In this document: piece by piece, positions 9,045 to 19,215 of the stretch | Numbering within the stretch: the first letter of the stretch is position 1 | Layout of the letters: every line of letters begins with the position of its first letter | Source of the DNA: an uncultured Anaerolineae bacterium | GTDB lineage: Bacteria > Chloroflexota > Anaerolineae > Promineifilales > Promineifilaceae | Reading direction: 5' to 3' | NCBI GenBank assembly: GCA_905479495.1 | Contig: CAJQMR010000012.1 | Coordinates: 1 to 64,000, forward strand | Length of the DNA stretch: 64,000 nt | Position numbers and translations under genes: made by a program | Notes under the pieces: model-generated | What the model was told of the DNA's origin: nothing | Database searches by the model: none | The model's input: the letters and a program-made list of their open reading frames with translations, nothing else

Positions 9045-12000
9045 CTAACGGCGGCGACGACGCTTTTTACCGGATGACGATCCTGCTGGACGGCCGTTTG
9101 CCCCAGATGTCTGGGCCGCCATATCTTGCTTCATGTGGCAATGCTTGTATTTTTTACCGCTACCGCAAGGGCATGGATCGTTGCGCCCGACTTTGGGCGC
9201 ATCCCGACGCAGCTCCACGCCACGTCCTTTTTCTCGTTTTACTACCTGATAGCCAGCATCACGCGCCTGCGTCTGGTAAGCAATCTCAGCCTCTTGCTGC
9301 TGAATAAACGCCCGATGCTGCTCCACCTGGAAGAAGAAACGATCGACAATATTTTGTTCAATATTATTACGCATGTCGTTAAACATTTGCGCCGAACGAA
9401 TCTTATACTGCACTTTGGGATCTCGCTGGCCGACGGCTTCCAGACCAATTTCCCGACGCAGGTCGTCTGCGGCCGTTAGATAGTCGCGCCACTCCCGGTC
9501 TATTGAATTCAACAGCAATAGCCGTTGGAAATTGCGATACTCTTCCTCGCCAATCTGGTTGCGCCACTTGTCTTGCTGCTTTTGAACGTAGGCAACAAGC
9601 GCCACTTCCAGCTGCTCACCATCCAGCGCCGACAGCGTGTCTAGCAAAAGCTGGCGCAGAGCGACGTTTGCCTGGCTGGCAAAACGCGTTTGCCGGTATT
9701 CGGCTGACTTCAAAGAAAGGCCATCTAGCGAAAACTGCGCAAACGCTTGATTTAATGCCTCCTCAGAGCCTTGCCAAATGGCATCCCGATCTTCAGCAGG
9801 CATCTCCACATGATCAGCCACAAACTCATTGTAGAAATTATGCACACTTTCTACATAATCGCGCCGGATGTTCTCTTTAGCCTGTACCTGACCCGATTTA
9901 CGTGACGCCAGGGAACCCAGATTGGGAATGGGTGGCAGCAAGGGCAAGAATCGTCCCATTGCCCGCAGCAGCTGATAAATATTGGCACCATTCTCTTCAT
10001 TCTCGTAAACCAAAATCATCAACCGATCAATCAGCTTGTCGCTAGAAAGCTCGGCTAACTCGGCCTTGTCGATCTCTACAATATCGGGCAAAAGACCACG
10101 CAGGCGGGCCACCACAGCGTTCAAATTAATGGTGTCCGTGGCCTCGGTGGTAAAATCGGCCACCACGCGTTGAATTTCACCACGAACAAACTGCACGTAA
10201 TTTTCTACATAGTTGTCAACCAACTGCGCAATGGCATTGGCAAAGGCATCATCGATTCTTTTATCGTAATCGACACCTTCCCCCATCAAAATGGCCCGGC
10301 GCTCTCCGTAGATGGCCATACGCTGACGATTCATCACGTCATCATATTCCACAATGTTTTTGCGGATATCAAAGTTGTACCCTTCCACCCGCTCCTGGGC
10401 GCTTTCAATCATGCGGTCCAGCACGCCAAATTCCAGCGGCATATCTTCTGGGATGCTGGAGAGCAAGCCTTTAGACATCCAGCTTTTGAGCCGTTCACCA
10501 CCAAAGCGGCGCATGAGGTCATCTTCCAACGAGAGGAAAAAACGAGAAGAGCCAGGATCGCCCTGACGGGCCGCACGACCACGTAGCTGGTTGTCGATAC
10601 GACGGGATTCGTGCCGCTCAGAGCCAACCACATGCAAACCACCCAGCTGCCATACTTCTTGGCGTTCTTGTTCTGTCTGTGTGCGCAAATCAGCAATCTT
10701 GTCAATCCACTGTTTGGAAATGCCGGGCACGGTTTGCACAACTTTTGCCGCTTCGTCTTTAGCGTTGTTCAAAACGGCGCGAATGAGTGCAGCACGCGCA
10801 TTGTAATGTTGTTCAAAGAGGATTTCAGCCAAAAACTGGGCTAAAAGCCCATTGTCGCCCTGGACCCGTTGATAGCCAACATATAGATCGCGCAAGCGAA
10901 TGGCTTCTTCTACCAGCGCCACATCTTTATCAAGTGATTCCAAATATTCGCGGGCTTCGCCTAATTGGCCACCGGTGATCAGGCGCAGAGATTGACGAAT
11001 TTCGTTGTACTCCAGCTGATACTGTTCGCCGAGAATACGCTGTAGGTAGCCGAGCACCTGCAATTCCTCAATTTCTTCAAGGGCCGCATCTAAAGTTGCT
11101 TTCTCAGAAATGATCCAGGGAATCAGGTCATCATCGAGCTTGTTGTTTTGCCGGGTATATTCGCGGGCCGCGTCTTCGCCATCTTCTAAATATTTGAAGA
11201 TGAGTTGGGTTAGCAACGGCCGTTTAAACATCTCCCGCTCTAACATTTCCGCCGCCATGCCTTCTGGATTACCACCTAGCAAAATGTCGGTACCACGACC
11301 AGCCATATTGGTGGAAATTGTCACCGACCTCTTGCGACCCGCCTGAGCCACAACCAATGCCTCCGACTGGTGAATCTTAGCATTCAACACAGTATGAGGA
11401 ATTTTGGCATCTGTCAGCATGCGGTCAATCGTCTCGGAATGTTCAACTGAAGTTGTACCCACCAAAACAGGCCGGCCCAACTCAACAACTCGCTTCACTT
11501 CCCGGATAATCGCTTTGTCCTTGGCTTCCTCATTCCCAAAAATCTGGTCTGGATGATCCAGCCGCTTGTAAAATTTGGGCTTTTGTGTCTCTGGATCAAC
11601 ATAAACGATCTGTTCAGAATTATCGACCTTCTCTTTCTTTTCTTCCAGATCAATCACATTGTTATTGACAACATATTCCACATTCGTAGGTAACGGGGTA
11701 ACGCCCAACTCATAAATCTTGTCAAACTCTTCAGCATCGGTGAGAGCGGTACCTGTCATACCAGCCAGCTTGTCAAAAAGGCGGAAATAGTTTTGCAGGG
11801 TAATCGTGGCCACAGTCACCGTTTCTCGCTTAATCTGCACGCCCTCTTTGGCTTCGATCGCTTCATGCAAACCCTCAGAGTAACGGCGTCCGGGCATTAG
11901 TCGGCCGGTAAAATCATCAACGATGAGCACTTCACCGTTTTGCACCACATACTGCACATCCCGCTTGTACATATATTGCGCCTTAAGCGCGTTATCCAGA

Positions 12001-12992
12001 TAGTACGTCAGGTGGAAAAAGCGAGGATCATAAAGACTATCACCCGCATCTGGATCAATTTCGGGGATGCGTTGCTCAATTTCAGCGATACCCATGTCGG
12101 TCAGGCTAATGGTGCGGCTTTTTTCATCTAAATCGTAATGACCATTGGGTTCCGCATCTTCATCTTCTTCGGTGTTGCGCTTTAAGCGGCGCACGTAGTC
12201 CGCAAATCGACTGTATTCTTTGCCAGAACGATCCGCCGGACCAGAAATAATCAACGGCGTCCGGGCCTCATCAATAAGCACATTGTCTACCTCATCGATG
12301 ATGGCATAGACAAGATCACGCTGCACCAGCTTGTCTCTGCTGGTAGACATATTGTCTCGCAGGTAATCAAAACCAAACTCGCTGCTGATACCATAGGTGA
12401 TGTCAGCCAAATAGGCTTGTCTACGTGTGCTGGGTCGCCAGTGAACCAGGCGTTCGTCTTCCAGGTCTGCCCCTGGATTAACGTAGTCGGGATCATACAA
12501 GGAAGAAAATTTCTGAGGCCCAATACAACCAACCGTCAGGCCCAAAATATTGAATATTTTACCCATCCAGCCACCATCACGACGAGCCAGATATTCATTC
12601 ACTGTCACCAAATGAACACCCTCGCCTGTAAGGGCATTGAGGTAAAGGGGTAAGGTTCCTACCAGAGTTTTACCTTCACCTGTACGCATTTCCACCACTT
12701 CGCCCCGATGAAGCAAGACACCACCCATGATTTGCACGTCGTAATGGCGCAAACCAGTGGTGCGTACCGATGCTTCACGCACCAAGGCAAAGGCTTCTGG
12801 CAGCATATCGTCTAACGATTCACCCCCAGCGTAACGCTCTTTGAATTCGGCCGTTTTGGCCCGCATGCTCTCAACAGAAAGCTGTTTCATCTGTGGTTCG
12901 AGGGATGCTACCTCATCCACAATGGGTTTTAAATCGTTGATAATTTTTTGATTGGGATCACCCATAATCTTAGTTACAAGTTTTTTAAACAT
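9045..12992 (-). CDS. secA: Protein translocase motor SecA, long form with insertions
   Basis: SecA is the ATPase that pushes preproteins through SecYEG. Walker A is MRTGEGKTL near residues 102-110, the DEVD box is at about 233-236, and the helicase motifs [14 protein letters not shown] (561-574) and [21 protein letters not shown] (795-815) are intact. The tail holds a complete SEC-C zinc motif ([16 protein letters not shown]) and a basic end. At 1315 residues it is about 400 longer than typical SecA. About 190 extra residues (roughly 585-775) split the second nucleotide-binding domain between GGNPE and the GGLHVVG segment. A further expansion lies in the helical region near 930-1060. The ATG at 12992 has AAAGTAGG upstream. 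Confidence 0.97.
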   Translation of the reverse strand: MFKKLVTKIMGDPNQKIINDLKPIVDEVASLEPQMKQLSVESMRAKTAEFKERYAGGESLDDMLPEAFALVREASVRTTGLRHYDVQIMGGVLLHRGEVVEMRTGEGKTLVGTLPLYLNALTGEGVHLVTVNEYLARRDGGWMGKIFNILGLTVGCIGPQKFSSLYDPDYVNPGADLEDERLVHWRPSTRRQAYLADITYGISSEFGFDYLRDNMSTSRDKLVQRDLVYAIIDEVDNVLIDEARTPLIISGPADRSGKEYSRFADYVRRLKRNTEEDEDAEPNGHYDLDEKSRTISLTDMGIAEIEQRIPEIDPDAGDSLYDPRFFHLTYYLDNALKAQYMYKRDVQYVVQNGEVLIVDDFTGRLMPGRRYSEGLHEAIEAKEGVQIKRETVTVATITLQNYFRLFDKLAGMTGTALTDAEEFDKIYELGVTPLPTNVEYVVNNNVIDLEEKKEKVDNSEQIVYVDPETQKPKFYKRLDHPDQIFGNEEAKDKAIIREVKRVVELGRPVLVGTTSVEHSETIDRMLTDAKIPHTVLNAKIHQSEALVVAQAGRKRSVTISTNMAGRGTDILLGGNPEGMAAEMLEREMFKRPLLTQLIFKYLEDGEDAAREYTRQNNKLDDDLIPWIISEKATLDAALEEIEELQVLGYLQRILGEQYQLEYNEIRQSLRLITGGQLGEAREYLESLDKDVALVEEAIRLRDLYVGYQRVQGDNGLLAQFLAEILFEQHYNARAALIRAVLNNAKDEAAKVVQTVPGISKQWIDKIADLRTQTEQERQEVWQLGGLHVVGSERHESRRIDNQLRGRAARQGDPGSSRFFLSLEDDLMRRFGGERLKSWMSKGLLSSIPEDMPLEFGVLDRMIESAQERVEGYNFDIRKNIVEYDDVMNRQRMAIYGERRAILMGEGVDYDKRIDDAFANAIAQLVDNYVENYVQFVRGEIQRVVADFTTEATDTINLNAVVARLRGLLPDIVEIDKAELAELSSDKLIDRLMILVYENEENGANIYQLLRAMGRFLPLLPPIPNLGSLASRKSGQVQAKENIRRDYVESVHNFYNEFVADHVEMPAEDRDAIWQGSEEALNQAFAQFSLDGLSLKSAEYRQTRFASQANVALRQLLLDTLSALDGEQLEVALVAYVQKQQDKWRNQIGEEEYRNFQRLLLLNSIDREWRDYLTAADDLRREIGLEAVGQRDPKVQYKIRSAQMFNDMRNNIEQNIVDRFFFQVEQHRAFIQQQEAEIAYQTQARDAGYQVVKREKGRGVELRRDAPKVGRNDPCPCGSGKKYKHCHMKQDMAAQTSGANGRPAGSSSGKKRRRRR

Positions 12993-13084
12993 AAGCCTAC
13001 TTTCTTTTCTAGAAACTTAAACGCAAAAGAGGGTTAGTGTACCAGGAATGCCTTAATTTTTTGTTAGAACAAACGGCCGTTACC

Positions 13085-14032
13085 CTACTCATTAAATAAT
13101 TCACCCACACTACGACCTTCATGCGAACGCACAATCACCTCACCCAATAATTCGCATACGGAAAGTACGGTCATATTAGGCAACATCTTTTCCGATGGAA
13201 TCGGAATCGTGTCGGTGGTGACAATCTCCGTTATAGGCAAGCTGCGCAGCCGTTCCGTAGCCGGGTCAGACAAGACGGGGTGGGTAAATGTGATGTACAC
13301 ATCTTTCGCACCATTTGATTTTATCAATTGCACAGCTTCCTGAATAGATCCGGCCGTATCGACCAAATCATCCACAATAATAACATCCTTATCCGCAACT
13401 GTTCCTATGAGCGACAACGCTTCCCGATCATTTCTGTTACCAATGCGCCGTTTTTCGACAAAGGCTAACGGCAAGTTCAGCTCTGCAGCAAAGTTACGGC
13501 CGCGTTTGGCAAACCCCAAATCAGGCGTCACAACCACGGCATCCAAATGCTTCTGCAAAAAATAGTTCACTTGAATATGAAATGCCGTCAAAGAATCACC
13601 GGGGATTTTGTAAAATCCCTGTATTTGTTGGGCGTGCAGATCAATCGTCATCCAGCGGTCAGCCCCAGCCACTTCGATAAGATCAGCCAGCAACCGCGAG
13701 GAAATAGGAACACGGGGCTGGTCTTTTTTGTCGCTTTGCGAATATGCCATATAGGGCACTACGACAGTAATCCGGCCAGCCGAATCACGCTTAAGGCAGT
13801 CAATGGCGATCAATGTTTCCATGATGTTTCGGTGTACGGGTCGGGAGTGGCTTTGGATCAGGTATACATCCTGCCCACGCACGCTGCCATGAAGCCGGAC
13901 AAACAGGTTTTCATTGGGGAACTCGACAATATCCCAACCACTCACAGGAACATTGATGTAATCTGCAATACGTTGAGCCAGTTCAGGGCATCCTGAACCA
14001 GCAAACAGTTTAATATCTCCATATGCCATCAT
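13085..14032 (-). CDS. prs: Ribose-phosphate pyrophosphokinase
   Basis: The enzyme makes PRPP from ribose 5-phosphate and ATP, feeding purine, pyrimidine, NAD and histidine synthesis. The 315-residue length is typical. The flexible-loop region reads RIGNRN, and the PRPP-binding loop is DVIIVDDLVDTAGS near residues 212-225. The metal-site segment TIDLHAQQIQGFY is also present. Two consecutive ATG codons occur at the start and the true one is uncertain by one residue. It lies upstream of secA on the same strand with a 92-bp gap, so co-transcription is possible. Confidence 0.95.
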   Translation of the reverse strand: MMAYGDIKLFAGSGCPELAQRIADYINVPVSGWDIVEFPNENLFVRLHGSVRGQDVYLIQSHSRPVHRNIMETLIAIDCLKRDSAGRITVVVPYMAYSQSDKKDQPRVPISSRLLADLIEVAGADRWMTIDLHAQQIQGFYKIPGDSLTAFHIQVNYFLQKHLDAVVVTPDLGFAKRGRNFAAELNLPLAFVEKRRIGNRNDREALSLIGTVADKDVIIVDDLVDTAGSIQEAVQLIKSNGAKDVYITFTHPVLSDPATERLRSLPITEIVTTDTIPIPSEKMLPNMTVLSVCELLGEVIVRSHEGRSVGELFNE

Positions 14033-14154
14033 AATTCAATACCATTACGCCTTAGGCAATGGCTGTTTTTCCTTTTTGTGCTTTAAGTGAGAAAACGGCC
14101 GTTGCTCGCGGAATCATCTCCCTGATCTGAAAATTAATATGCAGGCGATTCCTT

Positions 14155-15156
14155 TTACTCGCTTTCTGTTTTTGATAAGAGTTGGTTAACGGCCGTATAC
14201 GGATCCACCTCGCGCTGGGCAACGGCCGTTAACAACAAATCGCGTGTCTCAGTGGGCACAGACGCCTGAAATTGGGACATAAAGCGCAGCTGCAAAAGCA
14301 TTTCCACTTCACGCCAGCTACGCTCTTTTTCCCGCTTGAGCCATTCGCCACTTTCACGCAAATAAGCCATGTGCCGCCCCAGCATCTCGGCCAGTTCAGA
14401 CATTCCTTTACCCTCTGTGGCTACGGTTTCTAGCACCGGAATGTCCCAGCCGGGCTGCATATTGCCATTTTCACTGGATGGGGCTGAAGAAAGACGGCCG
14501 TGTTGCCGTGTACCGCCAACGGGACCTAAATGCAGCATCATCTTCAAGGCACGGACCGCTCTATCTGCGCCAGGCCGATCCGCCTTATTCACCACCAAAA
14601 CATCGGCGATCTCCAAGATGCCCGCTTTGATCGATTGAATCTCGTCCCCCATGCCGGGCGCCTCAACCACAATCGTCGTTTGCGCAGCATTAGCAATATC
14701 CACCTCAGCCTGGCCCGCGCCAACCGTTTCTACCAGCACGTAATCGAAACCCGCTGCATCCAATATTTTGATCACAGAAGCCGTGGCCCGCGCCAACCCA
14801 CCCAGGCTGCCCCGTGAGGCCATGCTGCGGATAAACACCCCCGGATCGCCGGACAGATCACGCATCCTCACCCGGTCACCCAGCAAAGCACCGCCGGTAA
14901 ATGGACTGCTGGGGTCCACGGCAATAATGCCCACGCGAGCCTCTTGCTGGCGCAAGGTTTGCACCAAGGCATTGACAACCGTGCTTTTCCCTGCCCCTGG
15001 CGAGCCGGTGATACCGACGATATGGGCCTGCCCAGTGTGAGGATACAGCGCTTGAATCGCCTGCTCTGCCGCTGCCGGGCTATTTTCCACTCTAGTAATC
15101 AAGCGGGCAATGGCCCGGATTTGACCCTGGCGCACCTGCTCTAGCAGTTCAATCAC
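14155..15156 (-). CDS. meaB: Methylmalonyl-CoA mutase-associated GTPase MeaB/ArgK
   Basis: This G3E GTPase protects and reloads adenosylcobalamin on methylmalonyl-CoA mutase. The P-loop is [12 protein letters not shown], followed by [45 protein letters not shown] and [11 protein letters not shown], all hallmarks of MeaB/ArgK. I place the start at the GTG at 15156 because it overlaps the TGA of the B12-binding gene as GTGA, a classic coupling arrangement; longer readings run back into that gene. This gives 333 residues. Its partner immediately upstream supports the mutase role. Confidence 0.94.
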   Translation of the reverse strand: MIELLEQVRQGQIRAIARLITRVENSPAAAEQAIQALYPHTGQAHIVGITGSPGAGKSTVVNALVQTLRQQEARVGIIAVDPSSPFTGGALLGDRVRMRDLSGDPGVFIRSMASRGSLGGLARATASVIKILDAAGFDYVLVETVGAGQAEVDIANAAQTTIVVEAPGMGDEIQSIKAGILEIADVLVVNKADRPGADRAVRALKMMLHLGPVGGTRQHGRLSSAPSSENGNMQPGWDIPVLETVATEGKGMSELAEMLGRHMAYLRESGEWLKREKERSWREVEMLLQLRFMSQFQASVPTETRDLLLTAVAQREVDPYTAVNQLLSKTESE

Positions 15157-15572
15157 GCCACATCCCCAGCGGGACGATTGCCAACTGCCTCCCAAATAAA
15201 GGCTACAATCTCATCCATACTGGCACCGGGTCCAAAAATGCCGGATACACCCAATTCATTGAGTTCTTTTATATCATCATTGGGAACGATACCACCTAAA
15301 AAAAGGGGGACATCCTGCATCTGGTTTTCCTGCAACAGTGCCATAATCCGTTTTACCAACGGCATATGGGCACCAGACAGAATACTTAGGCCAATGGCAT
15401 CAGCGTCTTCATGCAAAGCGGCTTCTACCACCATCTCGGGGGTTTGGCGCAAACCAGTGTAGATGACCTCCATGCCAGCGTCACGCAGGGCACGAGCAAC
15501 CACTTTGGCACCTCGATCATGACCATCTAGACCTGGTTTGGCAATTAAAATACGTGGTTTCAGTTGTTCCAT
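15153..15572 (-). CDS. Methylmalonyl-CoA mutase small (B12-binding) subunit
   Basis: This 139-residue protein is a stand-alone cobalamin-binding domain. [18 protein letters not shown] contains the DxHxxG motif whose histidine ligates cobalt in base-off binding; SILSGAHM and FGPGAS-type loops follow. Such subunits pair with a separate catalytic chain in split mutases. That chain is not in this window. The ATG at 15572 is chosen because GGAG lies a proper distance upstream; a longer reading to 15668 has no such signal. It is translationally coupled to meaB. A methylmalonyl- rather than isobutyryl- or ethylmalonyl-CoA substrate is only inferred. Confidence 0.9.
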   Translation of the reverse strand: MEQLKPRILIAKPGLDGHDRGAKVVARALRDAGMEVIYTGLRQTPEMVVEAALHEDADAIGLSILSGAHMPLVKRIMALLQENQMQDVPLFLGGIVPNDDIKELNELGVSGIFGPGASMDEIVAFIWEAVGNRPAGDVA

Positions 15573-15727
15573 AGTTGTGCTTACTCCAAGCAACGTGGGT
15601 TCCTGTAGGTTAATTTGAAAAAATCCACATTTGATTATACCGGCTGAAAAGCCGTTTTGCGAGGGCAATGAATTGACGATTGGACAAAGGTCAGGTGTGA
15701 AAACGGCCGTTTTTACATAATCTGCTC

Positions 15728-15757
15728 TTGCGAATAGAGGGCATTCTAGTCTATACT
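15728..15757 (+). promoter_or_regulatory. Candidate sigma-70-type promoter of the SH3b gene
   Basis: TTGCGA at 15728-15733 and TATACT at 15752-15757 are separated by 18 bp. The gene start is 38 bp downstream of the -10 box. This is a good match to a vegetative promoter. Confidence 0.5.
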
Positions 15758-15794
15758 GTGTCCGGACGTTATGTCATCTCAAGGAGGATTTTTT

Positions 15795-17444
15795 ATGAAC
15801 CAATCATCAATGAAAGGTAAACAATGGTTCCTCGTCATATTCCTCTTCGCAATGTTGTTTCTGACGAGCCAGGTTTTTGCTAAACAAAGTACGGCCCAAA
15901 CAGCAACGGCCACTGTTGTAACTGGCCAGCTCAATGTGCGTTCTGGTCCTGGCGTTACGTACAGCGTGCTGACAACCATCAACCAAGGTAACGTGGTTAC
16001 CTTGCTGGGGCGGAACAGTGACAGCACCTGGGCCTATATCCAAACCGCTACGGCCGTTATAGGCTGGGTCAACGCTAGCAGCGATTACATCACGCCCAGC
16101 GTTGCCATTAGCAGCTTACCTGTGGTTACACCAGCCACAGCAACGCCCATTTCAACGGCTGTTCCCACCAACACACCCACCCCAACAGCAACGGCCGTCC
16201 CCATCAGTGGCGCTTATGCCACCGTGGCGACCGGCGCACTCAACGTACGCAGCGGTCCCAGCCTGGCCTATAGCCCGGTAACCGCCGTGTACCAGGGCAA
16301 CGTAGTCAGCCTCATTGGCCGAAATGCCAACAACACCTGGGCCAAAATCAGACTCAGCAATGGCACCGAAGGTTGGGTCAATGCCGCCAGCACCTACATC
16401 ACACCTAACGTTGCCATCAGCAGTCTGCCCGTCGTGACCTCAGCCGATGCCCCCACAAGTTCAGCAACAGCACTTGTGGCTACCGGCGCGCTCAATGTGC
16501 GTTCTGGCCCTGGGGTTACTTACAGCGTGGTCACGGTGGCTTCACAAGGGCAAACCGTGCAGCTTTTGGGACGCAACGCCAACAGCAGCTGGGCCAAAAT
16601 CAAGCTCAGCAATGGCTCCGAAGGCTGGGTTAACGCTTCACTTCTTACACCTAGTGTGGCCATCAACAGCCTGCCATTTGCTGATAGCCCAGCCCAGCCG
16701 GAACCACCTGTCCCGGTCGCTCCCGGTGCTGTGTTAAGCCTCCGGTCTGGTCCTGGCTTTACCTATCCGGTCACAGGTTCTGTATATCAAGGCTTGCAGG
16801 TGAACGCCATCGGTCGCAACGCCGCCAACACCTGGCTCAAGGTTCGGCTAAGCGACGGCCAGGAAGGCTGGATTGGTGTGCAATACGTCCAGCTCTCCAT
16901 CCCCATCGGCAATTTGCCCGTGCTGGATGGCACGACAACCACACCGGCAAGCACAGCAACACCTGCGCCGCCCGCCACAACTTATTGGGCCAACGTGAAC
17001 ACAGGCGCGGCCAATGTGCGCTCTGGACCAGGCATTGGGTATGGAATTGTCACAGTTGTTAACCAGGGTCAATACGTCTCACTGCTGGCCCGAAACAGCA
17101 TTAGCTCCTGGGCCAAGGTGCAGTTGACCAACGGTACAGTTGGCTGGGTCAACGCTTCCTTGTTGGATGCCAATGTGGCTATCAATACGTTGCCAGTAGA
17201 AAATGTCCAAACGATCTCGAATTCTGGCATCGTGAACACGTCTGCACTGAATGTGCGTACAGGTCCTGGGTTGAATTATGGCGTAACGGCCGTTGTCTAT
17301 CAGGGTCAAGGCGTGGCGCTTATTGGCCGTAATGCAGACAGCAGCTGGGTTAAAGTGCGGCTCACCAATGGCACAGTCGGCTGGGTAAATTCAGCCTACA
17401 TTCAAACGACCACTACGCTCAACAGCCTACCCATCACCAATTAA
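15795..17444 (+). CDS. Exported protein with six SH3b repeats
   Basis: A signal peptide (MNQSSMKGKQWFLVIF, hydrophobic core, then a QVFAKQ cleavage region) leads into six bacterial SH3 (SH3_3) repeats of about 80 residues. Each has the pattern LNVRSGPGxxYSVVTxxxQGxxVxLLGRNxxxxWAKI..GWVN and ends in a V(A/T)I(S/N)xLPV phrase. Some repeats are separated by Thr/Pro linkers. SH3b domains commonly bind peptidoglycan or other wall polymers; no catalytic domain is present, so this is likely a wall-associated or adhesive scaffold. Repeat 4 is the most diverged. The start at 15795 is chosen for the AAGGAGG site 8 nt upstream; a strong terminator follows. The gene stands alone. Confidence 0.9.
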   Translation: MNQSSMKGKQWFLVIFLFAMLFLTSQVFAKQSTAQTATATVVTGQLNVRSGPGVTYSVLTTINQGNVVTLLGRNSDSTWAYIQTATAVIGWVNASSDYITPSVAISSLPVVTPATATPISTAVPTNTPTPTATAVPISGAYATVATGALNVRSGPSLAYSPVTAVYQGNVVSLIGRNANNTWAKIRLSNGTEGWVNAASTYITPNVAISSLPVVTSADAPTSSATALVATGALNVRSGPGVTYSVVTVASQGQTVQLLGRNANSSWAKIKLSNGSEGWVNASLLTPSVAINSLPFADSPAQPEPPVPVAPGAVLSLRSGPGFTYPVTGSVYQGLQVNAIGRNAANTWLKVRLSDGQEGWIGVQYVQLSIPIGNLPVLDGTTTTPASTATPAPPATTYWANVNTGAANVRSGPGIGYGIVTVVNQGQYVSLLARNSISSWAKVQLTNGTVGWVNASLLDANVAINTLPVENVQTISNSGIVNTSALNVRTGPGLNYGVTAVVYQGQGVALIGRNADSSWVKVRLTNGTVGWVNSAYIQTTTTLNSLPITN

Positions 17445-17458
17445 ACACACAATTAGCC

Positions 17459-17491
17459 AAAGACCCTGGAACCAGTTCCAGGGTCTTTTTT
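17459..17491 (+). terminator. Rho-independent terminator after the SH3b gene
   Basis: AAAGACCCTGGAAC pairs perfectly with GTTCCAGGGTCTTT across a tiny loop and is followed by a T run. It lies 15 bp after the stop codon. Confidence 0.93.
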
Positions 17492-17521
17492 GTTTCCAAT
17501 GATTAGAATTGGAGCTGCATC

Positions 17522-17812
17522 ATGACGCTTTTTGAAGGCGCGATTATCTGGCTGCTGGCGATTAACATCATCACCGTAGTGACATATCGGTATGACAAGA
17601 ACATTGCTGGCAGTGGTCGCCGCCGTGTACCAGAAAGACGCCTGCTGCTGCTGGCGCTAATTGGTGGAACACCAGCAGCCTACATCGCCATGTTCTTAAT
17701 GCGGCCTCGGCACAAAACGCGCAAGTTTCCTTTTCTGCTGTTTTTTGGGGGTATTGTGGTTGTACAGTTAGGCCTGATTTGGCTTTATTGGCAGTTGGGG
17801 CAACGGCCGTAA
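17522..17812 (+). CDS. DUF1294 small membrane protein
   Basis: This 96-residue protein has three predicted membrane helices (about 5-22, 39-57 and 71-91). It contains the DUF1294 pattern: YRYDKNIAGSGRRRVPERRLLLLALIGG, then MRPRHKTRKFPF. The function of the family is unknown. Its last 28 bp overlap the 3' end of the convergent Fur-family gene, so transcripts of the two are antisense at their ends. Confidence 0.88.
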   Translation: MTLFEGAIIWLLAINIITVVTYRYDKNIAGSGRRRVPERRLLLLALIGGTPAAYIAMFLMRPRHKTRKFPFLLFFGGIVVVQLGLIWLYWQLGQRP

Positions 17813-18222
17813 AACTCTACCAAATGCCCTTCTACAGCAAAATTAAACCGCTCCGCCAGCAGCTGCCCCACCTCTTGCAGTCCGCACTCTTCAAACTCAA
17901 ACACCGCGTCGCAGCCTGAGCAAATCAGGTGGTGATGATGTCCCCCATCAAGCAAAATGTAGTGCGCCGCCCCCGTGCCCTGATAAATAGGACGAATCAG
18001 TCCCAATTCACTAAGCAGTTCCAGGGTGCGGTACACCGTCATGCGGCCCACCGTTGGGTCAATTTCGTGAACCAGTTCTAACAAGCCATCAGCCGTGATG
18101 TGCCCGCCGCAATTCAACAGCGTCTCGACAATTTTCTGGCGCGAGCGGGTAAGCCGGTGCCCTTTTTGCTGCAGGGCTGATTGAATATCGTCTAATCGTG
18201 CGTTTACAGTTTGTTCATCCAT
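17785..18222 (-). CDS. Fur-family metal-responsive repressor (probably Zur-like)
   Basis: A 145-residue Fur-family regulator. The N-terminal winged helix contains LTRSRQKIVETLL and TVGRMTVYRTLELLSELGLI, the DNA-recognition helix. The dimerisation domain has the metal-binding run DGGHHHHLICSGCDAVFEF. A second cysteine pair, CPNC, at the C-terminus completes a structural zinc site. It lies 83 bp downstream of a zinc/manganese-type ABC permease on the same strand, so zinc sensing (Zur) is the best guess; Fur, Mur or PerR roles cannot be excluded from sequence alone. A candidate operator lies in front of the ATPase gene (20083-20097). Confidence 0.9.
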   Translation of the reverse strand: MDEQTVNARLDDIQSALQQKGHRLTRSRQKIVETLLNCGGHITADGLLELVHEIDPTVGRMTVYRTLELLSELGLIRPIYQGTGAAHYILLDGGHHHHLICSGCDAVFEFEECGLQEVGQLLAERFNFAVEGHLVEFYGRCPNCQ

Positions 18223-18305
18223 AAGATTTTATTCACCGCAGAAGTGCAAAAAACGCGGAATATCTTGACTTATTCTCTCAAATCTCTGTGTTCTCTGTAG
18301 CAAAG

Positions 18306-19136
18306 TTAATGTCTTCGCCAGATTAGCCCGCGCTGAGGGGCAAACAGAAAAGTCAAGGTAAAAATAAGCGTGCCCACCAGGACCACCGCCGGGCCAGAAG
18401 CAATGTCTAGATAATAAGATGTATACAAACCAGCTGCACCAGAAAACGCGCCAATTCCAGCCGAAATGAACATCATTGGCGTCAGGCGACGGGTGAGCAG
18501 TGAGGCAGCAGCGGCTGGGGTGACCAACATCGCCACCATGAGCGCAATCCCCACCACCTGTAACGAAACCACAATGGTCACGGCAATTAGCACCAACAAA
18601 AGGTAACGGAGAAAGGTGGCTGGCAGACGCAGCGTTGTAGCCAACACGGGATCAAAAGAAATGACCATAAACTCTTTGTAGAAAAAGAAGACGATGAGCA
18701 AAACAACAAGGCCGAGAACGGCCGTTACCCACAAATCTCCTTGCGTCACTCCCAGCAAATTACCAAACAAAAAGTGGGCCAAATCCACCGTGTAATTGCC
18801 CGTCGCCGACAGCATCGCCACGCCCAAAGCAAACGCCCCGGCAAAAATAACGCCAATCGCCGTATCTTCCTTCACCACACCACGACTGCTAAGGGCACCA
18901 ATGCCAACGGCCGTAAACACCCCCATAATTAACGCGCCAACAGCCAGCGGCCAACCCAGCAAAAAAGCCACCACCACACCGGGCAAAATCGTGTGCGCCA
19001 GGGCATCGCCAAAGAAGGCCATGCCGCGCAGCACCACGTAGGTGCCCAGCACAGAACAAACAATGCCCACCAAAATGGCCGCAATCAGGCCGCGAACGAT
19101 AAAGTTGAATTGAAGCGGATCAAGCAATAAGTGCAT
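18306..19136 (-). CDS. Metal ABC transporter permease (ZnuB/TroC/MntB type)
   Basis: This 276-residue polytopic protein belongs to the ABC-3 permease family that imports Zn2+, Mn2+ or Fe2+. Family signs include the N-terminal IRGLIAAILVGIVCSVLGTYVVLRGMAFFGDALAH, the GALSSRGVVKEDTAIGVIF loop that contacts the ATPase, and VALMVAMLVTPAAAASLL. About eight hydrophobic segments are visible. It lies 59 bp downstream of its ATPase partner. No substrate-binding lipoprotein is encoded nearby, so it must be elsewhere or shared. Confidence 0.93.
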   Translation of the reverse strand: MHLLLDPLQFNFIVRGLIAAILVGIVCSVLGTYVVLRGMAFFGDALAHTILPGVVVAFLLGWPLAVGALIMGVFTAVGIGALSSRGVVKEDTAIGVIFAGAFALGVAMLSATGNYTVDLAHFLFGNLLGVTQGDLWVTAVLGLVVLLIVFFFYKEFMVISFDPVLATTLRLPATFLRYLLLVLIAVTIVVSLQVVGIALMVAMLVTPAAAASLLTRRLTPMMFISAGIGAFSGAAGLYTSYYLDIASGPAVVLVGTLIFTLTFLFAPQRGLIWRRH

Positions 19137-19170
19137 GGTTATCGGTACCCCGTAAACGGTGGTCGGTGGT

Positions 19171-19215
19171 CGGTAATCGGTTCACGGATTACCGCTTACG
19201 GCTCACGGATTACCG
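19171..19215. repeat. GGTAATCCGTGA-family intergenic repeat at the znuC-like gene end
   Basis: The phrase CGGTAATCNGTGA/TTCACGGATTACCG occurs twice in tandem and partly as an inverted repeat (arms 19171-19178 and 19187-19194). It spans the last codons of the ATPase gene and the gap before the permease gene. Related phrases lie at the ends of rimM (near 49560) and ffh (near 51260). Confidence 0.6.

Noticed and set aside
9045..9307. Plus-strand open frames opposite secA and other long genes
   Set aside because: They are antisense shadows of well-supported genes, with no motif, no ribosome binding site and unusual amino acid composition.
15900..17440. Repeats in this region as a CRISPR or tandem DNA repeat
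   Set aside because: The similarity is at the protein level (six SH3b domains of about 80 codons), with diverged codons. There is no constant repeat/spacer length.
18224..18300. CACAGAGAACACAGAG-like words between the Fur-family and permease genes as a stem-loop
   Set aside because: The direct repetition is short, and the inverted match is too weak to call a hairpin or operator.
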